Assembly: GCA_900548275.1 (NCBI GenBank)
Contig: URJY01000014.1
Coordinates: 1 to 46,549, forward strand
Source of the DNA: an uncultured Opitutales bacterium
GTDB taxonomy: Bacteria > Verrucomicrobiota > Verrucomicrobiia > Opitutales > Intestinicryptomonadaceae
Direction of reading: 5' to 3'
DNA length: 46,549 bases
The notes under the pieces were generated by a model. It was not told where the DNA came from, searched no databases, and was given only the letters and a program-made list of their open reading frames with translations. Shown in pieces: positions 7,925 to 16,587 of the stretch; within the stretch, counting starts at the first letter, position 1; the number at the start of each line of letters is the position of its first letter. Made by a program: the position numbers and the translations under genes.

Positions 7925-8832
7925 GCACCCCAAACATCAAGAAAAACGTCCATCAGGAAAGCAAAATCTACATTCTGCCGAACACGTTCACGGCGGGGAA
8001 TCTGTTCTTCGGCTTTCTTTCGATAATCCTTTGCATACAGGGAAAGTTCAACGCGCAGTCGGCGGGCGAATCGGTCAGCCAAGTCGCCGCGCTGATAACG
8101 CAGAACAGCAACATAACTTCGACCGCAACGGGCTACTACCTGCTTGCCATTCTCTGCATACTTGCCTCGTGCTTTTGCGACGCGCTCGACGGGCGCGTGG
8201 CGCGCCTTAGCGGCAAGACATCGCTTTTCGGCAAAGAGTTCGACTCGCTTGCCGACAGTGTTTCGTTCGGGATGGCTCCGTGTCTGCTGATGTTCTTTCT
8301 CGTGCTTCAGCCGATTGAGGGAATGAAGGATTCGTATTCTAATCTTCTGAAAAACACGGGCTGGCTTATCGGCTTTATCTATATGCTTTGCGCGGCGATA
8401 CGCTTGGGGCGTTTCAACGTTTTGACGAACCCGTACATCTTGGGGCACGAAAAGTACGAGCACGGCGACTACTTCTCGGGGTTGCCCGCCCCCGCGGCGG
8501 CGGGTACGGTTGCGTCGATTGCCCTCACTATGCTCAGCCTCGATCTGCAGGGAATCATTCCGATTCTCCTGATTCCGCTGATGCTTCTTATCGCGTGGCT
8601 TATGATAAGCAACATTCCGTATCCGTCGTTCAAGCACGTCAGTTGGACTGCGAGTATGCGCTTCCGCTCGTTCGTGGCGTTGATTATATCGATTGTGCTC
8701 ATCATACTGTTGCGCGAATACAGTTTCGCGATTCTCTTTTTGACCTACGTTTTCTACGCGCCGCTGAAATATCTGCCGCGCGGTCTGAAAATAATTTCGT
8801 ACAAATTCAAAAAACTGCGTAAAAAACAATGA
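7921..8832 (+). CDS. pssA: CDP-diacylglycerol-serine O-phosphatidyltransferase
   Basis: Makes phosphatidylserine from CDP-diacylglycerol and L-serine, the first step to phosphatidylethanolamine. The complete CDP-alcohol phosphatidyltransferase motif is present: D87-x2-D90-G91-x2-A94-R95-x8-G104-x3-D108-x3-D112. Several membrane helices follow through residue ~290. The 303-aa length, with an insert near residues 45-65 and a lysine-rich end, fits the PssA2-type family rather than the E. coli phospholipase-D-like enzyme. It overlaps its neighbours on both sides by ATGA. The family member could instead use another alcohol, but the context and closest motifs favour serine. Confidence 0.88.
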   Translation: MSTPNIKKNVHQESKIYILPNTFTAGNLFFGFLSIILCIQGKFNAQSAGESVSQVAALITQNSNITSTATGYYLLAILCILASCFCDALDGRVARLSGKTSLFGKEFDSLADSVSFGMAPCLLMFFLVLQPIEGMKDSYSNLLKNTGWLIGFIYMLCAAIRLGRFNVLTNPYILGHEKYEHGDYFSGLPAPAAAGTVASIALTMLSLDLQGIIPILLIPLMLLIAWLMISNIPYPSFKHVSWTASMRFRSFVALIISIVLIILLREYSFAILFLTYVFYAPLKYLPRGLKIISYKFKKLRKKQ

Positions 8833-10097
8833 GAAAATATCTTGTGTGTTGGGGGGCTGCGGCGTGTCTGCTTTGCGGATGCGCGGGCGGAAATTTCGGC
8901 GGCGTAAATTCCGCAGACTATGTAAAAAACAAAAGCTTCGAATCGGGCAAAGTTCTGCTCGACACAAACGGCAGGGTCGTAAACGCGCACGGTGCGGGCT
9001 TTCTGTTCCGCGACGGCAGATATTATATGTTCGGCGAGCACAAGCTCGGCGGAACGCTCGGCAACAAGTCGGTAGTCGGCATACACTGCTATTCGTCCGC
9101 CGACCTCTACAACTGGCGCGACGAGGGCATCGTTCTGAAGATGTCGCAAGATCCCGAATCGCCGATAATAGTAGGCACTGTGCTCGAACGCCCGAAAGTC
9201 GTCTTCAACAAAAAGACGGGCAAGTTTGTGATGTTTGTGCACCTCGAATCGAGAAAGGGCGCGACGGCGAAGTCGACAAACATCGACGACATCTACAGGG
9301 AACGTCCCGACTACCGCAGCGCAAAGGTTGCAATCGCCGTTTCCGACAGCGTTGCCGGAGACTACAAATTCCTCAAGGCGGTTCGTCCGAATGCGGGCAA
9401 ATATCCGCTCGGTTGGGAGGGCAAGCTTAAGGCAATCCGCAACCAGCTCGACGCAAAACATCCGAACTGGGACGACCCCGACAAGGCGTTGAGCGTTATG
9501 AACGGCTCGGAAATTATGGACGGGCATATCTTTTTGCGCGACTTCCCCAACGGGCAGATGTCGCGCGATATGACCGTGTTTGTCGACGACGACGAAAAAG
9601 CGTATCTCATAACCGCCTCCGAAGAAAACGGCACGCTCCACATCCACGAGCTTACGGACGACTACCTCGACTTCACGGGCAAATTTATCCGCGCGCGAAT
9701 CGGCAAACACAACGAAGCTCCCGCGGTGTTCAAAAAGGACGGCAAATATTTTATGTTTTCGTCGTATTGCACGGGTTGGAAGCCGAACCCCGGTCGGTTG
9801 AACGTTGCCGATTCGATGTTGGGCGAGTGGCGCGAGCTTGGCAATCCGTGCAGGGGCGCGGGGCAGAAAGCGGACAGAACCTATCCCGAGGCAAAGGCGG
9901 ACACTACTTTCCGTTCGCAGAGCACGTATGTAATCCCCGTGCAGGGCAAAAAGGACGCGTTCATTTATGTGGGCGATAGGTGGCTGCCCGAGGATGCGAT
10001 GGACGGCCGCTATATTTTCCTGCCCGTCGAGTGGGAAAACGGTTTGCCTGTTATACGTTGGCGCGACTCGTGGGATTTGTCTTTCTTTGACAAGTAA
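8829..10097 (+). CDS. GH43-like five-bladed beta-propeller lipoprotein
   Basis: A 422-aa protein with a lipoprotein signal (hydrophobic core then LLCGC, lipid-modified Cys at about 18). The mature part resembles glycoside hydrolase family 43 and related propellers. VNAHGAGFLFRDGRYYMFGEHK matches the first blade of the GH43_24/34 type, and NEAPAVFKKDGKYFMFSS fits a later blade. Family members remove arabinose, xylose or galactose units; the substrate here is unknown. The ATG overlaps the pssA stop by 4 nt, an unusual partner for a carbohydrate-active gene. A partial copy of the dispersed repeat begins right at its stop codon. Confidence 0.75.
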   Translation: MRKYLVCWGAAACLLCGCAGGNFGGVNSADYVKNKSFESGKVLLDTNGRVVNAHGAGFLFRDGRYYMFGEHKLGGTLGNKSVVGIHCYSSADLYNWRDEGIVLKMSQDPESPIIVGTVLERPKVVFNKKTGKFVMFVHLESRKGATAKSTNIDDIYRERPDYRSAKVAIAVSDSVAGDYKFLKAVRPNAGKYPLGWEGKLKAIRNQLDAKHPNWDDPDKALSVMNGSEIMDGHIFLRDFPNGQMSRDMTVFVDDDEKAYLITASEENGTLHIHELTDDYLDFTGKFIRARIGKHNEAPAVFKKDGKYFMFSSYCTGWKPNPGRLNVADSMLGEWRELGNPCRGAGQKADRTYPEAKADTTFRSQSTYVIPVQGKKDAFIYVGDRWLPEDAMDGRYIFLPVEWENGLPVIRWRDSWDLSFFDK

Positions 10098-10165
10098 GCG
10101 GATAGCCGAGAGTCTCGAATGGGCTTGTGAAATCGGTCAAATAAGGGCGTTTCGCTTTTCGTCGG
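10097..10165 (+). repeat. Dispersed hairpin repeat, truncated copy E
   Basis: The left half only: GCGGATAGCCGAGAG, then GGGCTTGTGAAATCGG and GGGCGTTTCG as in copies B and C. The matching right arm is missing. The remaining ~100 nt up to 10268 show no further feature except a small GCGGA/TCCGC hairpin. Confidence 0.65.
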
Positions 10166-10268
10166 GGGCGGATTTTATTCCGCTCTTCCGCCGTTTTGCG
10201 CGTTTTTCTGGAAAGGTTGTTAAGTTCCGTTTCGTTTCTTCCGATTCAAAATTGAAACAATTACAATT

Positions 10269-10799
10269 ATGAAAAAATTATCAAAGAAAACATATTTCCT
10301 TTTGGCGACAATTTCCACCCTTATGGGGGTTGCCGCCTATTCCGCCGAAGAAAAGCCCACCGCGGTGAATGCGCCCGTGCCTTCCGTGAAGTCCGACGCA
10401 AAAAAGCTTGAGGACATCGCCGAAAAGAATTTCGAAAAAGCCCTTGCCGACGCGAAAAAAGAGGGCAAGGTTTTAATGCTCGAGTTCACGGGTTCGCAGT
10501 GGTGTCCGCCATGCAAAATGCTTCACAGTTATGTTTTGAATACGGAGAAGTTTTTGAAGCACGCCAAGGAAAAGCTCAAGGTTGTCGTCGCCGATTTCGA
10601 CCGAGAGGGAAAACCGCGCGATGTCGAGAATGCCGCGCAGTACGAAAAGCTTGCCGAAACCTACGGCTTGACGGGCTTCCCCACGATAGTGCTGATAAAT
10701 CCGCAGACGGGCGCGGTCTCGAAGCTTGTCGGCTTCCAGACGCAGACTCCCGAGGCGTTGATAGAGGTTGTCGAGGAGGTCTCGAACCCGAAAAAGTAG
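10269..10799 (+). CDS. Exported thioredoxin-fold protein with WCPPC active site
   Basis: A 176-aa protein with an N-terminal signal peptide (to about residue 25, ...AAYSA) followed by a short linker and a thioredoxin domain. The active site is WCPPC (78-82) and the cis-proline loop GFPT (136-139). The CPPC dipeptide is less common than CGPC and is typical of DUF255/thioredoxin_7-like or thiol-isomerase-type proteins. It probably handles disulfides in the periplasm. A hairpin terminator follows at 10817. It lies alone between the GH43-like gene and convergent ribF. Confidence 0.88.
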   Translation: MKKLSKKTYFLLATISTLMGVAAYSAEEKPTAVNAPVPSVKSDAKKLEDIAEKNFEKALADAKKEGKVLMLEFTGSQWCPPCKMLHSYVLNTEKFLKHAKEKLKVVVADFDREGKPRDVENAAQYEKLAETYGLTGFPTIVLINPQTGAVSKLVGFQTQTPEALIEVVEEVSNPKK

Positions 10800-10816
10800 G
10801 CGGGATGGCATTTTAA

Positions 10817-10855
10817 GAAAACGGCTTCGGAATTTTCCGCGAGCCGTTTTTTTTT
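10817..10855. terminator. Intrinsic terminator between the thioredoxin gene and ribF
   Basis: AAAACGGCT pairs with AGCCGTTTT around a TCGGAATTTTCCGCG loop that can itself pair, followed by nine T. The A-run on the left suggests use by the convergent ribF transcript too. Confidence 0.75.
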
Positions 10856-10858
10856 GCG

Positions 10859-11797
10859 CTATTTCGAAGCGAAATATTCCGCCGCCGCCTGTTTGTCGCG
10901 CGCGATTTGCGACTTGAGCGCGTCGAGCGAGTCGAACTTTTTTTCGGGGCGGATGAATTTCAGAAATTCGACGGCGATTTCCTCTCCCGCGCCGAAATTT
11001 ACGGTTTCGAAAAGGTTCGTTTCGAGCACGGTTTCGGTCGAGTCGTCAACAGTGGGGTTTATGCCGAAGTTTGCAACGCCCTTATATTGCCTGCCGTTGT
11101 GGGTAAGGCGCACGGCATAGACCCCGAACGGCGGCTTGCAGTCGGGGTTCCACTTCAAATTGAGCGTGGGGAAGCCTATTGTGCGCCCGAGCTTTTTGCC
11201 GTCCGACACCGTTCCGCGCGCCGTGTAGTTGCGGTCGGCGATGTTTTTGAAAAGTTGCAGGTCTCCCGCGGAAAGAGCCTTTCGCATAAGCGACGAGCTC
11301 ATACGCCGCGCGTCGGGCAGGTATACCCCCTTGATTGCCGCGTATTCCCAGCCGTTGCGCGCCGCCGTTTCGGCGAGCGTTTTTGCGTCGCCCTCGGCTC
11401 CCCTGCCGTAGACGAAGTTTTCGCCCGTGACGATTCCGACCAGATGCGGAAATTTTTCCTTCAAAAATTCCTCGAAAGACTTGCTTGTTTTCCCCGCGAA
11501 CGGCAGGTCGAATTTCTTGATGAATACCGCGTCGACGCCCGCCTCCGCGAACATCTTTGCGCGGATTTTGCGCGGAAATAGCATTTTTACGGGCGGTCTG
11601 CCCATATCCACGACCTTCGACGGGTGCGGCGAGAACGTGAGCACGCACGGGCGGGCGTTGCGGCGGGCGGCAATTTCGCGGGCTTTTGCGACAACCTGCG
11701 CGTGCCCCTTGTGGAGACCGTCGAACATACCTATCGCCAGAACGCACGGATATGCGTAGTTTTCGATTTCGTCGAGCGATATTATGTTTTCGGACAT
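10859..11797 (-). CDS. ribF: Bifunctional riboflavin kinase / FAD synthetase
   Basis: Phosphorylates riboflavin to FMN and adenylylates FMN to FAD. The N-terminal nucleotidyltransferase domain has GMFDGLHKGH (23-32, the HxGH-type motif) and GENFVYGRGAEGD. The RMSSSLMR segment matches the family ISSTxIR motif. The C-terminal kinase domain (about 185-312) has GKKLGRTIGFPTLNL and GVANFGINPTV. At 312 aa the length is normal. It is the last gene of the nusA-infB-rbfA-nrnA-truB-ribF cluster, 3 nt after truB; the truB-ribF pairing is widely conserved. Confidence 0.96.
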   Translation of the reverse strand: MSENIISLDEIENYAYPCVLAIGMFDGLHKGHAQVVAKAREIAARRNARPCVLTFSPHPSKVVDMGRPPVKMLFPRKIRAKMFAEAGVDAVFIKKFDLPFAGKTSKSFEEFLKEKFPHLVGIVTGENFVYGRGAEGDAKTLAETAARNGWEYAAIKGVYLPDARRMSSSLMRKALSAGDLQLFKNIADRNYTARGTVSDGKKLGRTIGFPTLNLKWNPDCKPPFGVYAVRLTHNGRQYKGVANFGINPTVDDSTETVLETNLFETVNFGAGEEIAVEFLKFIRPEKKFDSLDALKSQIARDKQAAAEYFASK

Positions 11798-11800
11798 TTT

Positions 11801-12529
11801 TTAGAGCGCGAAGCTCGGCACTGCCGACGCCACGGGGATGAGAATCTTCTTTATTGCGGACGGATTCATCTGCGAAAGTTTTTCGATTGTCGTTGCGTCC
11901 GCCACGTTGAACTTGTCGCTCGAGATTCTGCGCAGGGCTGTCATATGCGCTCCGCAGCCGATTTTTTTGCCGAGGTCGTGGCAGACCGTTCTGACGTATG
12001 TGCCTTTGCTGCAGGCGAGTCTGAATTTCGCCGTAGGCTTGTTCCAGTCGAGCAGTTCGAAGCTCGAGATGTTGATAAAGCGCGGTTCGCGTTTTACTTC
12101 CTGCCCCTGTCGGGCGAGTTTGTAGAGCGGAATACCGTTGATTTTTTTCGCCGAGAACATCGGCGGCGTCTGGTACTGGTCGCCGATGAAACTTTGCATT
12201 TGTCCGCGCAGGTAGTCGGCGTCGACCGCTTCGGGCACGGGCAGTTCCGAGACAACTTCGCCGTCGGAATCCTGCGAGTTCGTCTCCACGCCGAGCTTCA
12301 TTTCGCCCTCGTAGACTTTGTCGAGGCTCATCAGGTATTGGGAGACTTTAGTCGCCCTTCCAACGAGGATTACGAGCAGCCCCGTTGCGAGGGGGTCGAG
12401 AGTCCCCGCGTGTCCGACGCCCTTGATTTTCAGAATGCGTCTTACCTTGTCCACAACGTCGTGCGACGTGCAGCCCGCGTCTTTGTCGATGAGGAGAATG
12501 CCCTCGTATTCGGGAACGGATTTGTCCAT
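11801..12529 (-). CDS. truB: tRNA pseudouridine-55 synthase
   Basis: Makes pseudouridine at position 55 of the T loop of tRNAs. The catalytic motif GHAGTLDPLATGLL carries the nucleophile D45. KVYEGEMKLGVETNSQDSDG and GTYVRTVCHDLG are the other TruB blocks. At 242 aa it is the short form, with little or no C-terminal PUA domain. The start ATG overlaps the nrnA stop by one base, so the genes are tightly coupled. Confidence 0.96.
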   Translation of the reverse strand: MDKSVPEYEGILLIDKDAGCTSHDVVDKVRRILKIKGVGHAGTLDPLATGLLVILVGRATKVSQYLMSLDKVYEGEMKLGVETNSQDSDGEVVSELPVPEAVDADYLRGQMQSFIGDQYQTPPMFSAKKINGIPLYKLARQGQEVKREPRFINISSFELLDWNKPTAKFRLACSKGTYVRTVCHDLGKKIGCGAHMTALRRISSDKFNVADATTIEKLSQMNPSAIKKILIPVASAVPSFAL

Positions 12530-13542
12530 TAAATTTTAGCGTTGAGTTTGTCTGCGTTTTGAAGCGATGTCTCGATGTGTTCGAGCAGCTTCGGATAGAA
12601 AGAGTTTATCGTCTCGCCGACAGCCGTAAAGCCCGCCGCCGCGAGGTGTCCGCCGCCGCCGAAGTGCGCCGCGATTTCGTTGACGCAGTATTCGGGGGTT
12701 TTTGCGCGAAGGCTTCCCTTGACGCCGTTTTTGAGGTCTTCGAGAAGTACCGCGATGTCCACGCCGTCTATGCTTCGGGCGTAGTCGACAAGCCCGTCGC
12801 TGTCGGCCTTTTCCGCGCCCGTGCGTTCGTAAATGCCTGCGGGAAGCAGCCCAATGCAGACGCGCCCGTTGCAGTGCATTGTCAGCGACTGCAGGTAGGC
12901 GGCGAGCAGCTTTAGCTTTGCGAGGTTTTCGCGCTGGTACAGCTCTATCGCCACTTTCGATGCGTCCGCGCCCGACTTCACGAGCTCGGTTGCGATTTCG
13001 AAAGTTTTCGTTCGCGTGGATGTCGTCGTGAATTGGCGCGTGTCCATCACAATGCCCATATAGAGCCTGTCGGCGTTTTGGGGCGAAATTTTCAGCTTTG
13101 CGTCGAACGCGAGCCCCGCGACGATTTCCGCCGTTGCGCTCGCTTTCGGGTCGATGATGTTGATTTTTGCGTAGGGGCGGTTCGACGCGTGGTGGTCTAT
13201 GCACGCAAGCGGAAACGGGAAGCGTTCGCACAGGCTTTCGTTCGAGCGTCGGTAGTCGGCGCAGTCCACCGTTACGATTTCGAAAGACGCATCGTCAAAG
13301 GTTTCGGCTTCGAGCATTTTTTCGTTGCCGACAAAGTTTTCGTAGAGCCTCGGAACGGGATTTTGGTTGACGCATACGACTTCCGCCGCGCCCGCCTGCC
13401 GCAGAAATTCGGCTGCGGCGAATTGCGACGATATGCAGTCTCCGTCGGGACGCATATGTCCGACGACGGCTATTTTCCTCCCGCGCACCGCCTTCAGCAG
13501 GTCGTTGAAATCGTCGTAATGGGCGGGAAAGTATTGGCTCAT
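12529..13542 (-). CDS. nrnA: DHH-family oligoribonuclease / pAp phosphatase (NrnA-like)
   Basis: A 337-aa DHH/DHHA1 phosphoesterase. Metal ligands are visible in GHMRPDGD (28-35), D93 in VTVDCAD and DHH (116-118). The DHHA1 domain ends with AAHFGGGGHLAAAGF, the substrate-binding GGGH loop. NrnA degrades nanoRNAs of two to five nucleotides and dephosphorylates pAp. The start at 13540-13542 (MSQYFPAHYDDF) fits homologues; an in-frame extension of 37 residues upstream overlaps rbfA and is unsupported. It sits in the usual place between rbfA and truB. Confidence 0.92.
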   Translation of the reverse strand: MSQYFPAHYDDFNDLLKAVRGRKIAVVGHMRPDGDCISSQFAAAEFLRQAGAAEVVCVNQNPVPRLYENFVGNEKMLEAETFDDASFEIVTVDCADYRRSNESLCERFPFPLACIDHHASNRPYAKINIIDPKASATAEIVAGLAFDAKLKISPQNADRLYMGIVMDTRQFTTTSTRTKTFEIATELVKSGADASKVAIELYQRENLAKLKLLAAYLQSLTMHCNGRVCIGLLPAGIYERTGAEKADSDGLVDYARSIDGVDIAVLLEDLKNGVKGSLRAKTPEYCVNEIAAHFGGGGHLAAAGFTAVGETINSFYPKLLEHIETSLQNADKLNAKI

Positions 13543-13555
13543 TTTACTTCGGGGG

Positions 13556-13960
13556 TTAGTCGGTTTTGTCGTCGGAGTCTTCGCTCTGGGCGTGCTGCGC
13601 GCCGTCGCAGTCGGCTTGGCGTTCTTCGGCTTCGAGTTCGTCCATCGTGGCAAGCAGGCGCATTGCGCGTTCGGCGGACGAGTCGAAAACGAACTGCAAG
13701 TCGGGCGTGTATTTCAAAATCACCTTTTTGCCGAGCATTTGCCGAAGCTCCTTTTTTATCGACGCAAGCAGTCTGCCCGCGCGCGCGGCGTTTTCGCGGT
13801 CTCCGAGAACCGAGTAGTACACGCGCGCATTCTTTAAATCGGGCGAAATGTCCACTTCCGTAAGCGTAATTGCGACCGATTCCGAACGCCAGCGGCTGTG
13901 GAGCAGCCCGCTTAGTTCGTGCAGCACAAGTTCGCCGACTCTGATTTTTCGCTGTCCCAT
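13556..13960 (-). CDS. rbfA: Ribosome-binding factor A
   Basis: Small KH-like protein that matures the 5' end of 16S rRNA and is needed at low temperature. The 134-aa sequence shows RVGELVLHELSGLL, DISPDLKNARVYYSVLGD and LKYTPDLQFVFDSS, the RbfA signature. The tail is acidic. It starts 6 nt after infB and ends 13 nt before nrnA, the standard infB-rbfA order. Confidence 0.95.
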   Translation of the reverse strand: MGQRKIRVGELVLHELSGLLHSRWRSESVAITLTEVDISPDLKNARVYYSVLGDRENAARAGRLLASIKKELRQMLGKKVILKYTPDLQFVFDSSAERAMRLLATMDELEAEERQADCDGAQHAQSEDSDDKTD

Positions 13961-13966
13961 ATCGGT

Positions 13967-16561
13967 TTAGAGGTCGGGGCGGATTTCCAGAATTTCGAAG
14001 CACTCGATGATGTCGCCCGCTTCGAAGTCTTCGAAGTTGTTGAGTGAAATACCGCACTCGTAGCCCGCGCGGACTTCCGAAACGTCGTCCTTGAAGCGTT
14101 TGATGTCGGAGATTTTGCCCTTCGAAAGCTCCTTGCCCTTGCGGAACACCCGCGCGAATTTGTCGCGCTTGACGATGCCCTCGGTAACCATGCAGCCCGC
14201 GACCTTGCCGCCCTTGGAGACGTTGAAGAGCGCGCGCACTTCCGCCGCGCCGAGTTTGTTCTCGCGCAGTTCGGGTTCGAGCAGGTTCTTCATTGCGTCG
14301 CGCACCTGATTGATGAGCTCGTAAATGATATTGTGCGTGATAAACTCCACGCCCTTGTGCTTTGCGTAGCCCGCGACGCCGTTTTCCTGCTTTACGTTGA
14401 AAGCCACAATCGAGGCTTCGGCGGTTGCGGCAAAGTCTACGTCGGTCTTCGAAATCTGACCGACTCCGCTCGAGATGACCTCCAGCTTTACCTTGTCGCT
14501 CTTGATGTCCTCCAGACACGCAACGAGTGCCTCCACCGTGCCCGAAACGTCGCTCTTTACGACGCATCTGAAAACTTTCTGGTCTTTGTTTTCGATTGCC
14601 GCCATCAGCTCTTCGAGGCTTGCGGGCTTGGGGGCTGCCTGTGCTGCCTCCTGTTTCTTGCGCTCGAGGATGGTCTCTTCGGTCATCTTGCGCGCGGTTC
14701 TGTCGTTTTCCACGCGTTTGAAAGACTCGCCCGCTTCGGGTGCGCCCGTCCAACCCATTACAACTGCGGGAGTTGCGGGCAGGGCTTTGTCCATCTTCTT
14801 GCCCTTGTCGTCGAGCAGTGCGCGAACTTTGCACCAGTTTTCGCCGCAGACGAGAACGTCCCCCGGCTTCATTGTGCCCGCGCGCACGATAACCGTCGAG
14901 GTTGCGCCGCGACCCGCTTCGAGCTGGCTTTCGATTACCACGCCTTCGACTGTCGCTTTCGGGTTCGCCTTAAGCTCCATCATTTCGGCTTGCAGGAGCA
15001 CAAGCTCGAGTAGTTTGTCGATGTTCGTATTTTTGAGAGCCGAGATGGGCGTGCAGAGCACTTCGCCGCCCCAGTCTTCCGAGGTGATTCCGCGCTTTTG
15101 CATTTGCTGTTTTACGCGGTCGATATTGGCGCCCTTCGCGTCCATCTTGTTGATTGCCACCACAATCGGCACGCCCGCCTTTTGTGCGAAGTTCAACGCT
15201 TCGTCGGTCTGCGGCATAAAGCCGTCGTCGGCGGCGACGACCAAAATCGCGATGTCGGTTACGTTCGCGCCGCGTTCGCGCATTTTCGAGAACGCCGCGT
15301 GCCCTGGGGTGTCGAGGAAAGTTATCTTTTTGCCGTTGCATTCCACCTGATACGCCGCCGTGTGCTGCGTGATGCCGCCGGCTTCACCCGCAACGACGTT
15401 CGAATTTCTGATTGTGTCGAGCAGTGTGGTTTTGCCGTGGTCGACGTGTCCGAGTATGCAGACGATGGGCGGGCGCGGGACGTAGTTTTTGATGTCGTCT
15501 TCGATGCGCTTTGCCATTTCGCGCTTCGCCGCCTGTGCCGCGAGCTGTTGCTGCTGCTGTTCGCCCCTGTGTTTGATGTCGAGGTCGAAGCCGTGGTTGA
15601 GCGCGATTCTGATTGCAACGGGTTCTTCAATCGCCTGATTCATCGAGGCGAAAATGCCCATGTCCATAAGTTCGGATATAAGGCGGAAAGGTTTGATGTC
15701 CATCGACTTGGCGAAGTCGCGCACGATAATCGGCGGCTTCGTGGTGATGACCTTGCGCTTGCCTCCCTCCGCGTTTGCGGCGGGTTGTTCCTGCGTCTTC
15801 GAAACGCTCGGCGGAACTGCGGCGGGTGCTTTGCGCATCATGGGCGGCACCATCGGCGCGGGACTGCGCGAGGGAATCGGGGGAACTGCGGGAGCGGGGC
15901 TGCGCGAAATTGTCGGCGGAACAACGGGCGCGGGCGACGACGGGCGCGAAACGGTCGGCATCGGCATGCGCGGAGGTTGTTTGGGCTCCATTCTTACGAC
16001 GACTTCGGGCTGTTTGATTTTGTCCGATTTCGGTGCGGTCGGGGGAACCGAGGGCATCGCGATTTTCGGGCGCGAAATCGTCGGGGGAACTGCGGGAGCG
16101 GGTTTGCGCACGGGGACGGGCGGCGGGGTAATCGCCGAGGGGCGCGAGACTGCGGGCTGCGGAGCGGGCTTTGCCTCTTCGGGCTTCGCGGGCTCGGCTT
16201 TTGCCTCCGCTGCGGGTTCGGGCTTTTCGGCTTCGGCGGCTTTCGCTTCGGCTTCGAGCTTCTGGCGTTTTTCGTCTTCAACGTCCTGCGCCGTTTTCAC
16301 GTATTTCGGCTTTTCGGGAGCTTTTTCGGCTTTCGGTTCTTCCGCCGCGGGCTGTGCAGGCTGTTGCGGTTCGGCTTCGTTGGATACCGTTGCCGAGGCT
16401 TTGAAATCGTTTGCGATTTCTTCGGCATACAGAGGCGCGATTGCGTTGGATGATGTTTTAATTTCCAAGCCGTATTTGTCTTTGCGCTGGTTGATGAACT
16501 CAATCAGCTCCTTGCTCGGAACGTTCAGTTGTTTTGCCAATGCGTGTATTCTGATGCTCAT
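13967..16561 (-). CDS. infB: Translation initiation factor IF-2
   Basis: GTPase that delivers initiator tRNA to the 30S subunit. The 864-aa protein begins with an IF2_N helical domain (MSIRIHALAKQLNVPSKELI). A long low-complexity linker follows (about 60-265), acidic/Ala-rich and then Pro-rich with several PPTISRP-type units. The second IF2_N comes at about 275-330. G motifs are complete: GHVDHGKT (371-378), DTPGH (417-421) and NKMD (471-474). The C-terminal domains end normally. The Pro-rich repeats are a lineage-specific linker. Spacing is 26 nt after nusA and 6 nt before rbfA. Confidence 0.97.
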   Translation of the reverse strand: MSIRIHALAKQLNVPSKELIEFINQRKDKYGLEIKTSSNAIAPLYAEEIANDFKASATVSNEAEPQQPAQPAAEEPKAEKAPEKPKYVKTAQDVEDEKRQKLEAEAKAAEAEKPEPAAEAKAEPAKPEEAKPAPQPAVSRPSAITPPPVPVRKPAPAVPPTISRPKIAMPSVPPTAPKSDKIKQPEVVVRMEPKQPPRMPMPTVSRPSSPAPVVPPTISRSPAPAVPPIPSRSPAPMVPPMMRKAPAAVPPSVSKTQEQPAANAEGGKRKVITTKPPIIVRDFAKSMDIKPFRLISELMDMGIFASMNQAIEEPVAIRIALNHGFDLDIKHRGEQQQQQLAAQAAKREMAKRIEDDIKNYVPRPPIVCILGHVDHGKTTLLDTIRNSNVVAGEAGGITQHTAAYQVECNGKKITFLDTPGHAAFSKMRERGANVTDIAILVVAADDGFMPQTDEALNFAQKAGVPIVVAINKMDAKGANIDRVKQQMQKRGITSEDWGGEVLCTPISALKNTNIDKLLELVLLQAEMMELKANPKATVEGVVIESQLEAGRGATSTVIVRAGTMKPGDVLVCGENWCKVRALLDDKGKKMDKALPATPAVVMGWTGAPEAGESFKRVENDRTARKMTEETILERKKQEAAQAAPKPASLEELMAAIENKDQKVFRCVVKSDVSGTVEALVACLEDIKSDKVKLEVISSGVGQISKTDVDFAATAEASIVAFNVKQENGVAGYAKHKGVEFITHNIIYELINQVRDAMKNLLEPELRENKLGAAEVRALFNVSKGGKVAGCMVTEGIVKRDKFARVFRKGKELSKGKISDIKRFKDDVSEVRAGYECGISLNNFEDFEAGDIIECFEILEIRPDL

Positions 16562-16587
16562 TTAAAGCCTTGTTTTTTTGCCGCCTA

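Noticed and set aside
15098..16453. Long plus-strand open frame (451 codons) opposite infB
   Set aside because: Antisense shadow caused by GC-rich codon bias; the minus strand is clearly IF-2, and the product is low-complexity Arg/Gly/Cys/Phe.
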